The notes under the pieces: model-generated
What the model saw: only the letters and a program-made list of their open reading frames with translations
Databases searched by the model: none
Told to the model about the DNA's origin: nothing
Position numbers and translations under genes: made by a program
Assembly (NCBI RefSeq): GCF_003991975.1
Contig: NZ_CP029822.1
Span: 1,302,001-1,366,000 of the forward strand
Length of the DNA: 64,000 nt
Reading direction: 5' to 3'
From: Entomomonas moraniae
Lineage (GTDB): Bacteria > Pseudomonadota > Gammaproteobacteria > Pseudomonadales > Pseudomonadaceae
In this document: positions 7,391-15,557 of the stretch, piece by piece
Layout of the letters: each line of letters begins with the position of its first letter
How positions within the stretch are numbered: position 1 is the first letter of the stretch

Positions 7391-8731
7391 CTAGCTGTAA
7401 TCCTTCGTTGTCTTGTTGCTCAGCGATTAGCTTTTGTTCTTCTTCGTAGGTACGTTCTGTTATTTTTCCTGTACGGATGTAATCCCAGTAGGTTGTCATG
7501 CTGATTTTATTAGCCAGTGCTGCACTGAGAAGGCTTGTAAGAATTGAAGCATCTACACCCGCTGCTCTAAAGTCGATAGTAACGCTAAAGATGTCTTTTT
7601 CTGTTGCTACGTGGACAACTTCACAGATGTATTTGAGGGCTTGGTTGATTGCGCTGACTGCAACACTGACAACAGAGTGTAATGTAGCATATTGGTCATT
7701 TTGTCTGGCTTGTCGTGCTTCGCCCGATTCAACACCAATATCAATTACCCTTGCCCCTGACTCTAAAGCAGTATTTTTTAAGTCGCTCATGGCGATACGG
7801 TTGCGCTCAATACCATTACCTGATATTTCTAAATAGCCACAGTTGCCGCCCTGTGGTATTTTCCAGACCATATTGGCCCTGAATATTCTATTTTTTCTTC
7901 TGCACTTAAACCACTAACCCAAGGTTGAGGGTGACAGGTTAAATGAAGATCGTGGTAATAGTCGGCACTGATCTGGTACTGTTTTACTGCACACTTTGCC
8001 ATAGTCCATAGGGGTATGGGGTCTATCTCTGGGCTGGTATCGGTTGAGCCAATAAAAACAAAGGGAATGTAATCTACTCCATTAAGAATATTTTCTTTTG
8101 TCTCTACCGGCTCACTTAATGTAGCATCTTTAAAGATTCTTACTCGATACTTGCCCTGCTCGTCCAGGTCTAATACTCGGTAAACCGTTTCTGTATCGTG
8201 GTCAAATTCATCATTCGTGTCTTTTAGCCACTGTTCAGCTAAAACAACCAAGGTTAAATCCTTACGTCCGTTGTTGTTGGTTGATTTCCAGTTGATGATA
8301 GAGAAGGCATCATAATAGGCTAAGTATGGCTTCCCTTCATGGTCAACATCAACAAGAAGCCCTTGTCTTCCGTAGCCTAATGAGTTTTCAACTACACGAT
8401 TGAAGAGTTGTTTTAGTCCAAACCCATCCGCGGTTGCATTATTTTCTAGGTCTTTTAATTTAGTTGGTAGTTCAATACTGGCTTCTAATCGAGAAACAAG
8501 CCCCATCATTGAGCGTGAACCATCTGAGGTAAAAGATTGAAAGTCTGCTCTTGCTATGTAGGCTTTGTATATTTCAGGTAGGTTAACTGCTTTCTGTCCT
8601 GCTGTTTGTGGTAGGTACTTTTCCCGCTTTTCTTTGACGGTCTCTTCTAACACATCACGCATTAGCTCCCATTTAGGCAGCATCTTTACGTAATCAGGGT
8701 GTTTTGTTGATACAGGCATATTAGTATCCAA
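7371..8731 (-). pseudogene. phage portal protein (DUF4055 type), frame broken
   Basis: Two adjoining frames together make a ~453-residue portal. The first (7829-8731) includes YKAYIARADFQSFT and GYGRQGLLVDVD; the second (7371-7871) continues with GGNCGYLEISGNGI and a helical C-terminus. They meet at GGG (7877-7879): one more G gives YSGANMVWKIPQGG in a continuous frame, as DUF4055 portals have. The portal is the dodecameric DNA gate of the head. It starts next to the terminase gene (overlap 11 bases). Here the tract is only three G, so ribosomal slippage is a poor explanation and a deletion is likelier. Confidence 0.8.
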
Positions 8732-10013
8732 ATCCAGGTATTGTTTGGGTTGTAAATTGACGTTTTACAATAGGGTATTGATAAGCAATGAAATAGCCTG
8801 CCGCATCTAGTACGTGATCTAATCCACCAGACTTGTCTGGCATGCCATTTTTATCGTAAGGCTGTTGCTCTAGTGCTTCTGTTAGTTCAGGGCAATTGTT
8901 GGTGTTTACTTTTAAATTTCTAACGCCTTCGCCATTCAATATCATGGCATTAAATGCGTTAATTCTATTCATAATGGCTGGGTTGGTGCTGTTTACCCTT
9001 ACTGTTAATCCAGCCTGTCTTAAAATGCTTAAATCTGATTCACTGGCATTTTTACTGGATGAGTTAGCACCGCTCGCATCGGGATAAATAATGACTGAAT
9101 GCCCGTTGTTTTTGTAAAGATCACATAACAGTTTAGCCATATCTGGCGTATCTCTCACCCCAGTATGCTCTTTCACCGCTATAGGATCATTGTCTTTTAT
9201 AACATAAACAACCGCACTCATCTTTAAGCGGTTAAAGTCCATTCCCACATAAAGTGTATCGCCTTTAGTGATAATGGCATTGCTATGATTAAGTTTTCTA
9301 TCAAAGCTCGGGTAAACATTGCCACTATTGAGATTGACAAACTCACCATCCAGATATGCTTTAATGAGTTGTGACGGATAGCTATCAAGCAGTGATTGTA
9401 CATAGTCTTCTGGTAAGAATGGGTTACTTGCTGTTTTGGCTCTAACTAACTCGTAACCAGCTTTCTTATTCTTTACCCATGTATCGTAAGCAAATTTAAA
9501 GCCTTCTGGCGTGGTATAAGCCGATACTCGATTGAATGAGCCTTCTAATCGTGTACCAATGTCATCAACTAATGATTGCCTGTTACGTGCTATGATCTTT
9601 TGCCATACTGCATTGGCTTGATCTTTTTTAAGCGTGTCTATTTCGTCAACATGTGCCCTGTAGGATTCATACCCTACAATACGGACTGGGTTCTCTAGCG
9701 TCCTGAGTATAAAGTCCCCACATTGAGGATTACTTGTATAGATGATGTTTTCTGTTTTGTTGTATTTATAGCGTATCCCAAAATCTAACAGCTTTTCTTC
9801 CATTCTTGGGGCTAGAATTAACCGTATTAGATCATAAGTAGGTTCATAACACGCAATAATCGCCTGTGATGAGCTTAGCGCATCTCTTAATGCACAATTA
9901 GCAAGCGTTTCTGTCTTGCCACTTCCATAACCTCCTACGAACAAAGAGTATTTAGCCTGTAACTGAAAGAACTCCGCTTGTTCCTTCGTCATCTTTAGGT
10001 TTAATGTTCGCAC
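8721..10013 (-). CDS. terL: phage terminase large subunit
   Basis: 430 residues. The N-terminal ATPase has Walker A GGYGSGKTE (about residues 27-35) and Walker B-like VDEIDTL (about 117-123). The C-terminal RNase H-like nuclease shows GMDFNRLKMSAVVY (catalytic D) and later IIYPDASGA and LDHVLDAAGYF. This motor packages DNA through the portal. It overlaps the small-subunit gene by 62 bases. The GTG at 10013 has a GAGG site 6 bases upstream; an ATG at 9992 (MTKEQAEFF) is an alternative start. Confidence 0.92.
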   Translation of the reverse strand: MRTLNLKMTKEQAEFFQLQAKYSLFVGGYGSGKTETLANCALRDALSSSQAIIACYEPTYDLIRLILAPRMEEKLLDFGIRYKYNKTENIIYTSNPQCGDFILRTLENPVRIVGYESYRAHVDEIDTLKKDQANAVWQKIIARNRQSLVDDIGTRLEGSFNRVSAYTTPEGFKFAYDTWVKNKKAGYELVRAKTASNPFLPEDYVQSLLDSYPSQLIKAYLDGEFVNLNSGNVYPSFDRKLNHSNAIITKGDTLYVGMDFNRLKMSAVVYVIKDNDPIAVKEHTGVRDTPDMAKLLCDLYKNNGHSVIIYPDASGANSSSKNASESDLSILRQAGLTVRVNSTNPAIMNRINAFNAMILNGEGVRNLKVNTNNCPELTEALEQQPYDKNGMPDKSGGLDHVLDAAGYFIAYQYPIVKRQFTTQTIPGFGY

Positions 10014-10515
10014 CCACGACCTCTACTTGTATTTTTCCTATCGGTAACTCTTGTGGTTGCTCTTGTTTTTCATTAAATGCACTGATTGCTACATGCTTAC
10101 CTAATAATTCAAGGTTCTTTAATTTATCGGGCCATTTGATTTTTTTAACAAGTGACTCAATATCACCACTCATTAGCTCTTGTACATCGATACCTGTTAT
10201 TGATTGCCGCCATGCTTTAGGCCACTCTTGAATGGGTTTTAACTTACCGTCATCTTGGAGTATATCGGCAACATCCAATTGATCTATTTCAACCAGTCTA
10301 TTTAGGACATAATCAGCATTTATCTTGGTTCTTTCTGTTCTTTTATCCATGGCTTTTTGTATTGCGTTTATAACTACGGTTTTACCAAGTAGTTCTGTTG
10401 CTATTTGATTCGCTGAAGCCTTTGAGTACCCTGCCCTTATAGCAGCTTGACTAGCATTTAAATCTATTAGGTATTCTTTTACGAATAGTTTTTGTTTGTT
10501 GGTTAGTTTTCTCAT
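9952..10515 (-). CDS. terS: phage terminase small subunit
   Basis: 187 residues. The N-terminus LTNKQKLFVKEYLIDLNASQ followed by AAIRAGYS is the classic helix-turn-helix DNA-binding start of the terminase small subunit family (PF03592), which recognises the packaging site. The C-terminus is variable and binds the large subunit. It heads the virion operon and is divergent from the DUF2388 gene; two AAACAAATGTTT palindromes lie in the shared upstream region. Confidence 0.9.
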   Translation of the reverse strand: MRKLTNKQKLFVKEYLIDLNASQAAIRAGYSKASANQIATELLGKTVVINAIQKAMDKRTERTKINADYVLNRLVEIDQLDVADILQDDGKLKPIQEWPKAWRQSITGIDVQELMSGDIESLVKKIKWPDKLKNLELLGKHVAISAFNEKQEQPQELPIGKIQVEVVGANIKPKDDEGTSGVLSVTG

Positions 10516-10568
10516 AATGGTTCCTATCGCCTAACGATAAGAAATATATTGTTGCTAATAAATATTTA

Positions 10569-10606
10569 AAACAAATGTTTTATATATTAAAATAAAACAA
10601 ATGTTT
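10569..10606. promoter_or_regulatory. two copies of a 12-bp palindromic site between divergent genes
   Basis: AAACAAATGTTT occurs at 10569-10580 and 10595-10606, 26 bp centre to centre, in the 110-bp gap between terS and the DUF2388 gene. Arms AAACA/TGTTT are inverted, as in operators for dimeric regulators. No regulator is assigned; in so AT-rich a gap chance cannot be excluded. Confidence 0.35.
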
Positions 10607-10624
10607 AATTAAAAGGAGTTTGTC

Positions 10625-11032
10625 ATGCGATATATTAGCTTATTTCTAATCATTCTTAGTTTTAATGTTTGCGCTCAAACACCTGACATAAATATTCCAG
10701 ACTTGCATGCCATGAACATGGATTTATTAAAACTTGATGTCAAGATGGCTAAATTAAATACTAATTTAAATCAAATTGATTTTGGTGCTGGTGCACAAGG
10801 TTTAGCTGCGACAAGTCAATCATTAGGACAAGTACTATCTTCTATGTCAATGTCGAGTAATACAGGTCCTCGATTTAAACTGATTGAGCGAGCACAACCA
10901 GATGCAATCAACTATATTGTCAGTGATGGAAATATCCGTGGCGCTTACTTAGAGCAAGCACTAACCCTACTTAGAAAAGAACACTCTAATGCTTCAGATA
11001 TGGAACTAGCTAAGGCTATTCTTGCTTATTGA
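10625..11032 (+). CDS. secreted DUF2388-like protein inside the prophage
   Basis: 135 residues with a Sec signal peptide (MRYISLFLIILSFNVCAQ). The C-terminal ~45 residues (IVSDGNIRGAYLEQALTLLR, then SDMELAKAILAY) match the conserved end of DUF2388, a periplasmic family I know mainly from Pseudomonas. The start has an AAAAGGAG site. It points opposite to the late operon, between the packaging and lysis genes, and overlaps the Rz1 stop by 7 bases tail to tail. This looks like a moron (host-derived lysogenic conversion gene). Biochemical role unknown. Confidence 0.7.
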   Translation: MRYISLFLIILSFNVCAQTPDINIPDLHAMNMDLLKLDVKMAKLNTNLNQIDFGAGAQGLAATSQSLGQVLSSMSMSSNTGPRFKLIERAQPDAINYIVSDGNIRGAYLEQALTLLRKEHSNASDMELAKAILAY

Positions 11033-11289
11033 TTGCTTTGCCAACTCCTTAAACTGTCTATCTGATCAGCACATAAATTAAGTTGCTTGGTTATCTCTAG
11101 CGTACATTCGAATAGTTCGCCGTTTGTACTTGGTTTGCATTCTTGGATTGAGTATCTAGTGCACTGGGTTATTACTGGAGGCTTGATGTAAATCGTCTTA
11201 ACTTCGGTTACTACTTGTTTGTTAGTACAGCCCATTAGGGAGTTTAATATCAGCCCAGTTATTAACAGGTGGATTAGTTTTTTTTGCAT
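11026..11289 (-). CDS. Rz1-like outer-membrane spanin lipoprotein
   Basis: 87 residues with a lipoprotein signal (LILNSLMGC, lipobox Cys at about residue 21) and Pro/Cys-containing mature part. Its start lies inside the 3' end of the Rz-like gene, the typical embedded or overlapping Rz/Rz1 layout. With the inner-membrane spanin it fuses the membranes at the last lysis step. Confidence 0.8.
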   Translation of the reverse strand: MQKKLIHLLITGLILNSLMGCTNKQVVTEVKTIYIKPPVITQCTRYSIQECKPSTNGELFECTLEITKQLNLCADQIDSLRSWQSNQ

Positions 11290-11572
11290 TCTTGAACTTC
11301 TCTAGTTCTTCCATAGCCTTTTTACTGGTTATAGTTCTTTGTTCTTCAAGCTGAGTTATGTAGCTTCTGTTTTGCTCTGCTTGCTTCTCTAGTAGATCAA
11401 TAGAGCCTTTTAGGTTTAGGTTAGCTGTTATGGCTGTATTTAATTGACCATTAAGACTATCTATCTTATTTAAAGCCTCGTCTCTATCATTTCGTAAGAG
11501 TAGGCAGTAGATAATTAGTAAAGCGCATATAGCACCTAAGCCTATAGAAGCGTATTTAGTGATAGTATCCAT
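11222..11572 (-). CDS. Rz-like inner-membrane spanin
   Basis: 116 residues. One N-terminal transmembrane anchor (about residues 7-26, IGLGAICALLIIYCLLL) is followed by a long coiled coil rich in E, K, Q and N that would span the periplasm. The C-terminus WADIKLPNGLY is typical of Rz-family ends (lambda type 'vP'). It overlaps Rz1 by 68 bases in another frame and lies 5 bases from the endolysin gene. Confidence 0.8.
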   Translation of the reverse strand: MDTITKYASIGLGAICALLIIYCLLLRNDRDEALNKIDSLNGQLNTAITANLNLKGSIDLLEKQAEQNRSYITQLEEQRTITSKKAMEELEKFKNAKKTNPPVNNWADIKLPNGLY

Positions 11573-11577
11573 ATTAT

Positions 11578-11997
11578 TTACGATCTTGCTAATTTGATAG
11601 CTTGCTCAATAACTTCTTTAGGGTAGTAGTTGGTGTACTCATTACCGTTCTCAACACCACAGATAGCCTTGATGATCCAGTACAATACTTCATCGGTTAG
11701 CTCTATCGGTTCGTCTGGCTGTACACCTAGCTTAGTACATACTCTCTGGATATAGCCTTGTGTGTTGTTTTCTTCGGGAGGCGCGTAGCGATGGATAATT
11801 GACTTAACTGTTTTTAGTCCATATTTGTCTCTATAGGTAAAAAGGACTTTTACAATAGCTCTAATACCATATACAGGATCAACGAACTGACAGAATGATT
11901 GGTCTGTCCTTTCTGGTTCAGGCACTAATCCTTGCCATTTACTACCCCAGCGTATATTGCCAGGGTTATTGTTTCTTATGCCTCTTGGTAAGCTCAT
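11578..11997 (-). CDS. phage endolysin-like protein with NNNPGNIR motif
   Basis: 139 residues. The start PRGIRNNNPGNIRWGSKWQG belongs to a lysozyme-like family of phage proteins, often called 'structural protein' or virion lysin (P5-like), in which NNPGNI precedes the active region. A following FVDPVYGIRAIVKVL and a C-terminal NGxEY segment fit. Located between holin and spanins, it is almost certainly the peptidoglycan hydrolase of the lysis cassette. No signal peptide, so it would depend on the holin. It overlaps the holin gene by 4 bases. Confidence 0.75.
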   Translation of the reverse strand: MSLPRGIRNNNPGNIRWGSKWQGLVPEPERTDQSFCQFVDPVYGIRAIVKVLFTYRDKYGLKTVKSIIHRYAPPEENNTQGYIQRVCTKLGVQPDEPIELTDEVLYWIIKAICGVENGNEYTNYYPKEVIEQAIKLARS

Positions 11998-12350
11998 AGC
12001 TCATCATCCTCATTTGTGTATCTGTTTTGATAGCTAGTACTTTGTTCTATTTTTTTATCAATTAATTTTCTTATAAAGTACTTAGCGGTTTCCAAACCAA
12101 ATACGCCAATAAATCCAGAGGTAGCCAATGTCCATCCATAAGACAAACCAAACTCTCTACAGGTAACACCAACACTAAAGACAATAAGTGATCCAAAGAT
12201 AGAATCGAATAACACTAATTTAAAACTTGGGTGCTTTTCGTCTCGATACATGCGGAATATGGTTAGTACGAAAACCATAGCTAAGGCTATTCCCTGTTCT
12301 CGTGCAATGTTGTAGAGGTTTATCCAAAAACCTATGTCTTTTTCTGGCAT
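11994..12350 (-). CDS. phage holin, lambda family
   Basis: 118 residues. Predicted membrane segments at about 20-36, 47-62 and 71-88 and a charged C-terminal tail (KKIEQSTSYQNRYTNEDDEL). Lambda-family holins form the inner-membrane lesions that release endolysin. The start MPEKDIGFW and the RMYRDEK loop after the first helix are family-like. It is the first gene of the lysis cassette. Confidence 0.75.
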   Translation of the reverse strand: MPEKDIGFWINLYNIAREQGIALAMVFVLTIFRMYRDEKHPSFKLVLFDSIFGSLIVFSVGVTCREFGLSYGWTLATSGFIGVFGLETAKYFIRKLIDKKIEQSTSYQNRYTNEDDEL

Positions 12351-12379
12351 TTCATTTTATCTTGTTGATTTTCAGGCAT

Positions 12380-12404
12380 AAAAAAACCGCCAATTAAGGC
12401 GGTT
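12380..12404 (-). terminator. intrinsic terminator after the prophage lipoprotein gene
   Basis: On the minus strand AACCGCC, a TTAATT loop and GGCGGTT end in seven T, followed by ATGCCTGAAAA. It ends the 12459-12938 lipoprotein gene and stands before the holin gene. Confidence 0.8.
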
Positions 12405-12458
12405 GTTAAAAAGAGATAGACTTATAAAGTCTGTCTGTCAGTGTAAAAATATCTAATT

Positions 12459-12938
12459 TTAATATGTCATATACGTAAATGATGTTATATCTGAAAAAGA
12501 ATCATAACTTGCAGTTATAACTATTCGTTGTTGCTCAAAGTAGTAGTTAAGACTCTTTGAGTTTCCTACATCAAAACTGGTGAAAGTAAATTCTTTTAAT
12601 TCATTCAATCGTTTTTCTAGCTTATCAAAACTTTCTTTACCTTTAATGGTCATTGTCATGCGGGTGCCTACAAGAGTGTGAACAATAGTCCCACCTATAA
12701 CGTTTAAATCCCCTGTTTCTATACCAAATACAGATACTGGTGTGACTGTAAATTGATAGCCAAACTTATCATCCTTATCCTTTTTACCCTTAGGGGTAAG
12801 ATGAGTTTTTACTTTGGTAAATGCTGGGTTATTTGCATAAGTCTCTAAAGTATCACTCTCATTAATAGAAAACTTAGGCTTCTCACCACATCCCACAAGC
12901 AAAACTGCTAAAACAATACCGATGATTATTTGCTTCAT
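12459..12938 (-). CDS. prophage lipoprotein, unknown role
   Basis: 159 residues with a clear lipoprotein signal (IIIGIVLAVLLVGC, lipobox LVGC at residues 14-17). The mature part is hydrophilic and beta-rich, with no catalytic motif that I recognise. It has terminators on both sides (12380-12404 and 12993-13025), so it is an independent transcription unit between the presumed late regulator and the lysis genes. Such isolated lipoprotein genes in prophages often act in superinfection exclusion or serum/bile resistance; that role is inference only. Confidence 0.65.
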   Translation of the reverse strand: MKQIIIGIVLAVLLVGCGEKPKFSINESDTLETYANNPAFTKVKTHLTPKGKKDKDDKFGYQFTVTPVSVFGIETGDLNVIGGTIVHTLVGTRMTMTIKGKESFDKLEKRLNELKEFTFTSFDVGNSKSLNYYFEQQRIVITASYDSFSDITSFTYMTY

Positions 12939-12992
12939 TCCCTTTTATCCTTAGATATACAAAAGTTTGAAGTATAGATTTATTTCAGGCAT

Positions 12993-13025
12993 AAAAAAAG
13001 CCCCTGCGGATTAGGCTAGGGGCTG
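12993..13025 (-). terminator. intrinsic terminator upstream of the lipoprotein gene
   Basis: On the minus strand AGCCCCT, an 11-base loop and AGGGGCT run into seven T and then ATGCCTGAAA. It ends the early operon after the 13154-13732 gene; late genes would need antitermination or a promoter downstream. Confidence 0.8.
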
Positions 13026-13153
13026 TGTTTTTGTTTAACTTTATTTAGGGTGCAAAAAATAATTATGGTAATTTTGCCTTTTTTCTCGCACATTGTCAAT
13101 ATTTAACTAAAAATAAATAAATTATTAGCATGAACATCTAACCTTTATTATTT

Positions 13154-13732
13154 TTAAGCAACTTTATCATAATCTAGCTTAATGATCTTTGATACGGGTT
13201 CTAGCGCTTTAGCGTCGATATAAGCGCATGAGTTTAGTAAGGCGTTATAAATAGCACCCCACTCTCTATCCCAGTTTCTATTGTCAATTTTAACGCCTCT
13301 CTCGTCGGCTAATAATTTACATTTATCAGCATGAGTTTTGAATGGTTTAGGATTACCCATAATCACATGGAAATATTCGGGGATAGCGCACAATGTTAAT
13401 TCCTTGGATAGCTCCCACTTCTTATCCGTTAGTTTTTCAGCCTTGAAGTTATACCAGAAGTTATCAAATACAGCCTCTTGCGCACCTTCCAGGTCATCTA
13501 TATTACGCATAGGCGAGTACATCCAATTACCAAAACCCTGGATATTTTCAGGTAGCATGGCAATAGCATTCTGTACTCTGCCTTTTAACCAGTTATCCAT
13601 GCTCGCGGAGGTGCTATTATTCATAACGGTCTTTTGAATGGTAGTACCTAGCATCAAGAACTGATCTACTGTGTTTTCTTTACCTGTATAGTATGCATCA
13701 TGCCATGCTTTGCGCGCTGTCGTGTATTTCAT
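13154..13732 (-). CDS. last early-operon protein, possible late regulator
   Basis: 192 residues, soluble, aromatic-rich (many W), with a basic N-terminus (MKYTTARKAWHDAYY). I do not recognise a family. It occupies the place of the Q antiterminator in lambdoid phages: last gene after the nin-type nucleases and just before the terminator preceding the lysis and virion genes. No zinc-finger Cys pattern of lambda Q is present (only scattered Cys). The Q-like role is inferred from position alone. Confidence 0.6.
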   Translation of the reverse strand: MKYTTARKAWHDAYYTGKENTVDQFLMLGTTIQKTVMNNSTSASMDNWLKGRVQNAIAMLPENIQGFGNWMYSPMRNIDDLEGAQEAVFDNFWYNFKAEKLTDKKWELSKELTLCAIPEYFHVIMGNPKPFKTHADKCKLLADERGVKIDNRNWDREWGAIYNALLNSCAYIDAKALEPVSKIIKLDYDKVA

Positions 13733-13735
13733 GTA

Positions 13736-14122
13736 CTACCCCTTTACATCTAAATAATCTTGTATAACGTCTTTAGCTTCTTCAAATCCTTTACATACAA
13801 CGGCTTTATATCCCTGCTTTTCTGCTCTCTCTATAAACTTCAATTGATCTTCTGATACTGTAGCCCCTGTTTTTCTTTTCATTTCGATAAATAAGCCATG
13901 GTATTTACAGCTAGGCTGCATGAGGAATAGATCAGATACACCGACAACTAACCCTTCTTTTTTCAACCTAGTCATTTGTTTAGCACGAGCGACCACCCCA
14001 CCAGCTAGTACCGAACCGTTAGGGATACAGAATAGACAGTCAGCTATCGGCCTGTATTGAAGCCTGAACCATTTAATTAGATTGGACTGCTCTTGTGTTT
14101 CTAATGGTGCCTTACTTGCCAT
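13736..14122 (-). CDS. VRR-NUC domain nuclease
   Basis: About 128 residues from the ATG at 14122, which has a GGGGAA site; a longer start at 14155 is possible. PNGSVLAGGVVARAKQMTRL, then GVSDLFLMQP and GLFIEMKRKTGATVSEDQLKF give the PD-(D/E)XK-like core of VRR-NUC enzymes: catalytic D in VSDLF, E-x-K in EMK, and the Q of the last helix. In phages these act on DNA junctions or flaps, replacing rusA/nin functions. Part of the nin-like group of overlapping genes. Confidence 0.85.
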   Translation of the reverse strand: MASKAPLETQEQSNLIKWFRLQYRPIADCLFCIPNGSVLAGGVVARAKQMTRLKKEGLVVGVSDLFLMQPSCKYHGLFIEMKRKTGATVSEDQLKFIERAEKQGYKAVVCKGFEEAKDVIQDYLDVKG

Positions 14123-14297
14123 TCTGTTTTCCCCATTCTTTGCGCATATTTTCAATTAAGTAATCTGCTGCCTTTTGTCCTCGTTTCTTTCTTATTTCTT
14201 CCCTGAGCTGTTCTCTTTTAGAGCGTGTTGTGAAGCCCATACCTAACCAGTATCTAGCCTCGCATTCGGCTCTGTATTGTTCGCTTACTCTTTCCAT
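14112..14297 (-). CDS. small basic phage protein
   Basis: 61 residues, highly charged: SEQYRAECEARYWLGMGF and then a basic stretch with many R and K. Short proteins with the 'YR..CEARY' start are common in the nin-like regions of Pseudomonas and enterobacterial prophages and have no known function. Its ends overlap both neighbours by a few bases, indicating translational coupling. Confidence 0.6.
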   Translation of the reverse strand: MERVSEQYRAECEARYWLGMGFTTRSKREQLREEIRKKRGQKAADYLIENMRKEWGKQNGK

Positions 14298-14530
14298 GGG
14301 CTACCTGTCTCTAACCAGCGATCACCACACATGTGAGCTTCTTTATTATTTCTTTTTTTATTCTTAAAATTCATGATGCCCAGCTCATTAAAGGCTGAAC
14401 CTATTGCTCTTTTTCTACTGCGAATAGGCTTTTGTGTTAGTTCTTCGTTTATTAATGAGTTCATCATCTCTATATCTCTTACAGCCATAGCTGGCATTAT
14501 TAAAGCCATCAGTTTTGTATAATTATTCAT
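14285..14530 (-). CDS. small phage protein, unknown
   Basis: 81 residues, soluble, Met- and Asn-rich with a basic middle part (RSRKRAIGSAF, NFKNKKRNNKE). No domain recognised. It overlaps the YbcO-like gene start by 4 bases and the next gene by 13, so it is clearly part of the early operon. Confidence 0.55.
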   Translation of the reverse strand: MNNYTKLMALIMPAMAVRDIEMMNSLINEELTQKPIRSRKRAIGSAFNELGIMNFKNKKRNNKEAHMCGDRWLETGSPWKE

Positions 14531-14817
14531 ACCTTAATAATCCCCTCTTTTCGCAATACAGATTGAGTTCTCATAACCCCTTCCAAGTGGCATAATCGAA
14601 CAAATTCATTCTCTAAAATGCGTGTACGACGATCAATTTCATCGTGACAGTCGCTGCAAGCCCAAGCACCTTGTAAGTCATTAGGCTTTATTCCAGTTCC
14701 ACATGTACCAGCCATTCGATAATGGGCCAATACTGTTGTTTCTGGGTTGTGGTTGCAGATACCGTCTAGTCTTACTTGGCATTCTCTGCCCTTGGCTAGT
14801 TTTCTAAGGTCTGTCAT
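14527..14817 (-). CDS. YbcO/DUF1364-type phage nuclease
   Basis: 96 residues. LRKLAKGRECQVRLDGICNH, AHYRMAGTCGTGIKPNDLQG and ACSDCHDEIDRR are the conserved segments of the DUF1364 family. YbcO of the DLP12 prophage is the studied member, a small HNH-like endonuclease with Cys/His metal ligands. Here the metal-binding residues are the paired Cys (C14, C21) and CSDCH. Located in the nin-like block, consistent with DNA recombination or repair. Confidence 0.85.
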   Translation of the reverse strand: MTDLRKLAKGRECQVRLDGICNHNPETTVLAHYRMAGTCGTGIKPNDLQGAWACSDCHDEIDRRTRILENEFVRLCHLEGVMRTQSVLRKEGIIKV

Positions 14818-15347
14818 ATAGCCTCCTGAGACATAGCCCCTGCCATTTCTTCTATTTTTTCAGGTGTTAGATCATGCCAATAGGTATTGATAAGGTACTG
14901 GCAAACGATCTGCCAAAATTGATAAAACTCTGCATCGTCCATACTATCGAAAGCGATTGATTGTGGGACATGTCTAGTTACTGTTCCAAGATCACCAAGA
15001 TCAAATATTTCAGCATCACAAAATACTTGACCATCTTTTTGTATTTTTTTAATAACTTGGTGAGCTTCCATATTTTCAAAGCCGTCTATGTTTTGGCTGA
15101 CTAGCGTACCTAATCGATGCACTAATCTATGAAAAGCGGCGTGCCTTGGTTTTTTAAGTTCTGCTCTTACCCTGTCGCCCTCTCTATAATTTCTTGCCTT
15201 TAATATCTCTCTATCTTCTTGAGAGTCAGCAATCAAGGCCATTACTTGTTGTTTGGTAACAGGGTCTATTAATGCCTTAAATTTTAGGTAAACAGGCTTT
15301 GTTTCCTTTTTACGTTTTGCTTTGAGGTCTATAACATTGTTTTCCAT
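14814..15347 (-). CDS. phage protein resembling DUF1367/NinB-type family
   Basis: 177 residues. The KARNYREGDRVRAELKKPRH and FHRLVHRLGTLV segments resemble the 'R-N..fHrkffaLl' core of DUF1367 phage proteins, which occur beside nin genes. The late part is acidic and helical. Function unknown; association with recombination or replication comes only from position between the DnaC-like and YbcO genes. It overlaps the YbcO start by 4 bases. Confidence 0.55.
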   Translation of the reverse strand: MENNVIDLKAKRKKETKPVYLKFKALIDPVTKQQVMALIADSQEDREILKARNYREGDRVRAELKKPRHAAFHRLVHRLGTLVSQNIDGFENMEAHQVIKKIQKDGQVFCDAEIFDLGDLGTVTRHVPQSIAFDSMDDAEFYQFWQIVCQYLINTYWHDLTPEKIEEMAGAMSQEAI

Positions 15348-15353
15348 TATGCT

Positions 15354-15557
15354 CTAGCCTCCCTTCTTTCTATTCTTCTCTATGGCTTTCCCCCAAACCA
15401 TCAAAACGGGCCACATAACTAGTAGAAGAATAAGAACAAAAATAGAAAGGAAAAATGACTTAAGCTCATTCTCGGCAATATCTGTGTTCGACTTAAACAT
15501 ACAAAACACCCATAAAATAAAACCAATAACCAAATATGTTAATATGTATCCATTCAT
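15354..15557 (-). CDS. small two-helix membrane protein
   Basis: 67 residues with transmembrane helices at about 4-19 and 35-54 and a basic tail (KAIEKNRKKGG), so both ends are probably cytoplasmic. It overlaps the DnaC-like gene by 4 bases. Membrane proteins in this place are unusual for a replication operon; a role in exclusion is possible but unsupported. Confidence 0.6.
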   Translation of the reverse strand: MNGYILTYLVIGFILWVFCMFKSNTDIAENELKSFFLSIFVLILLLVMWPVLMVWGKAIEKNRKKGG

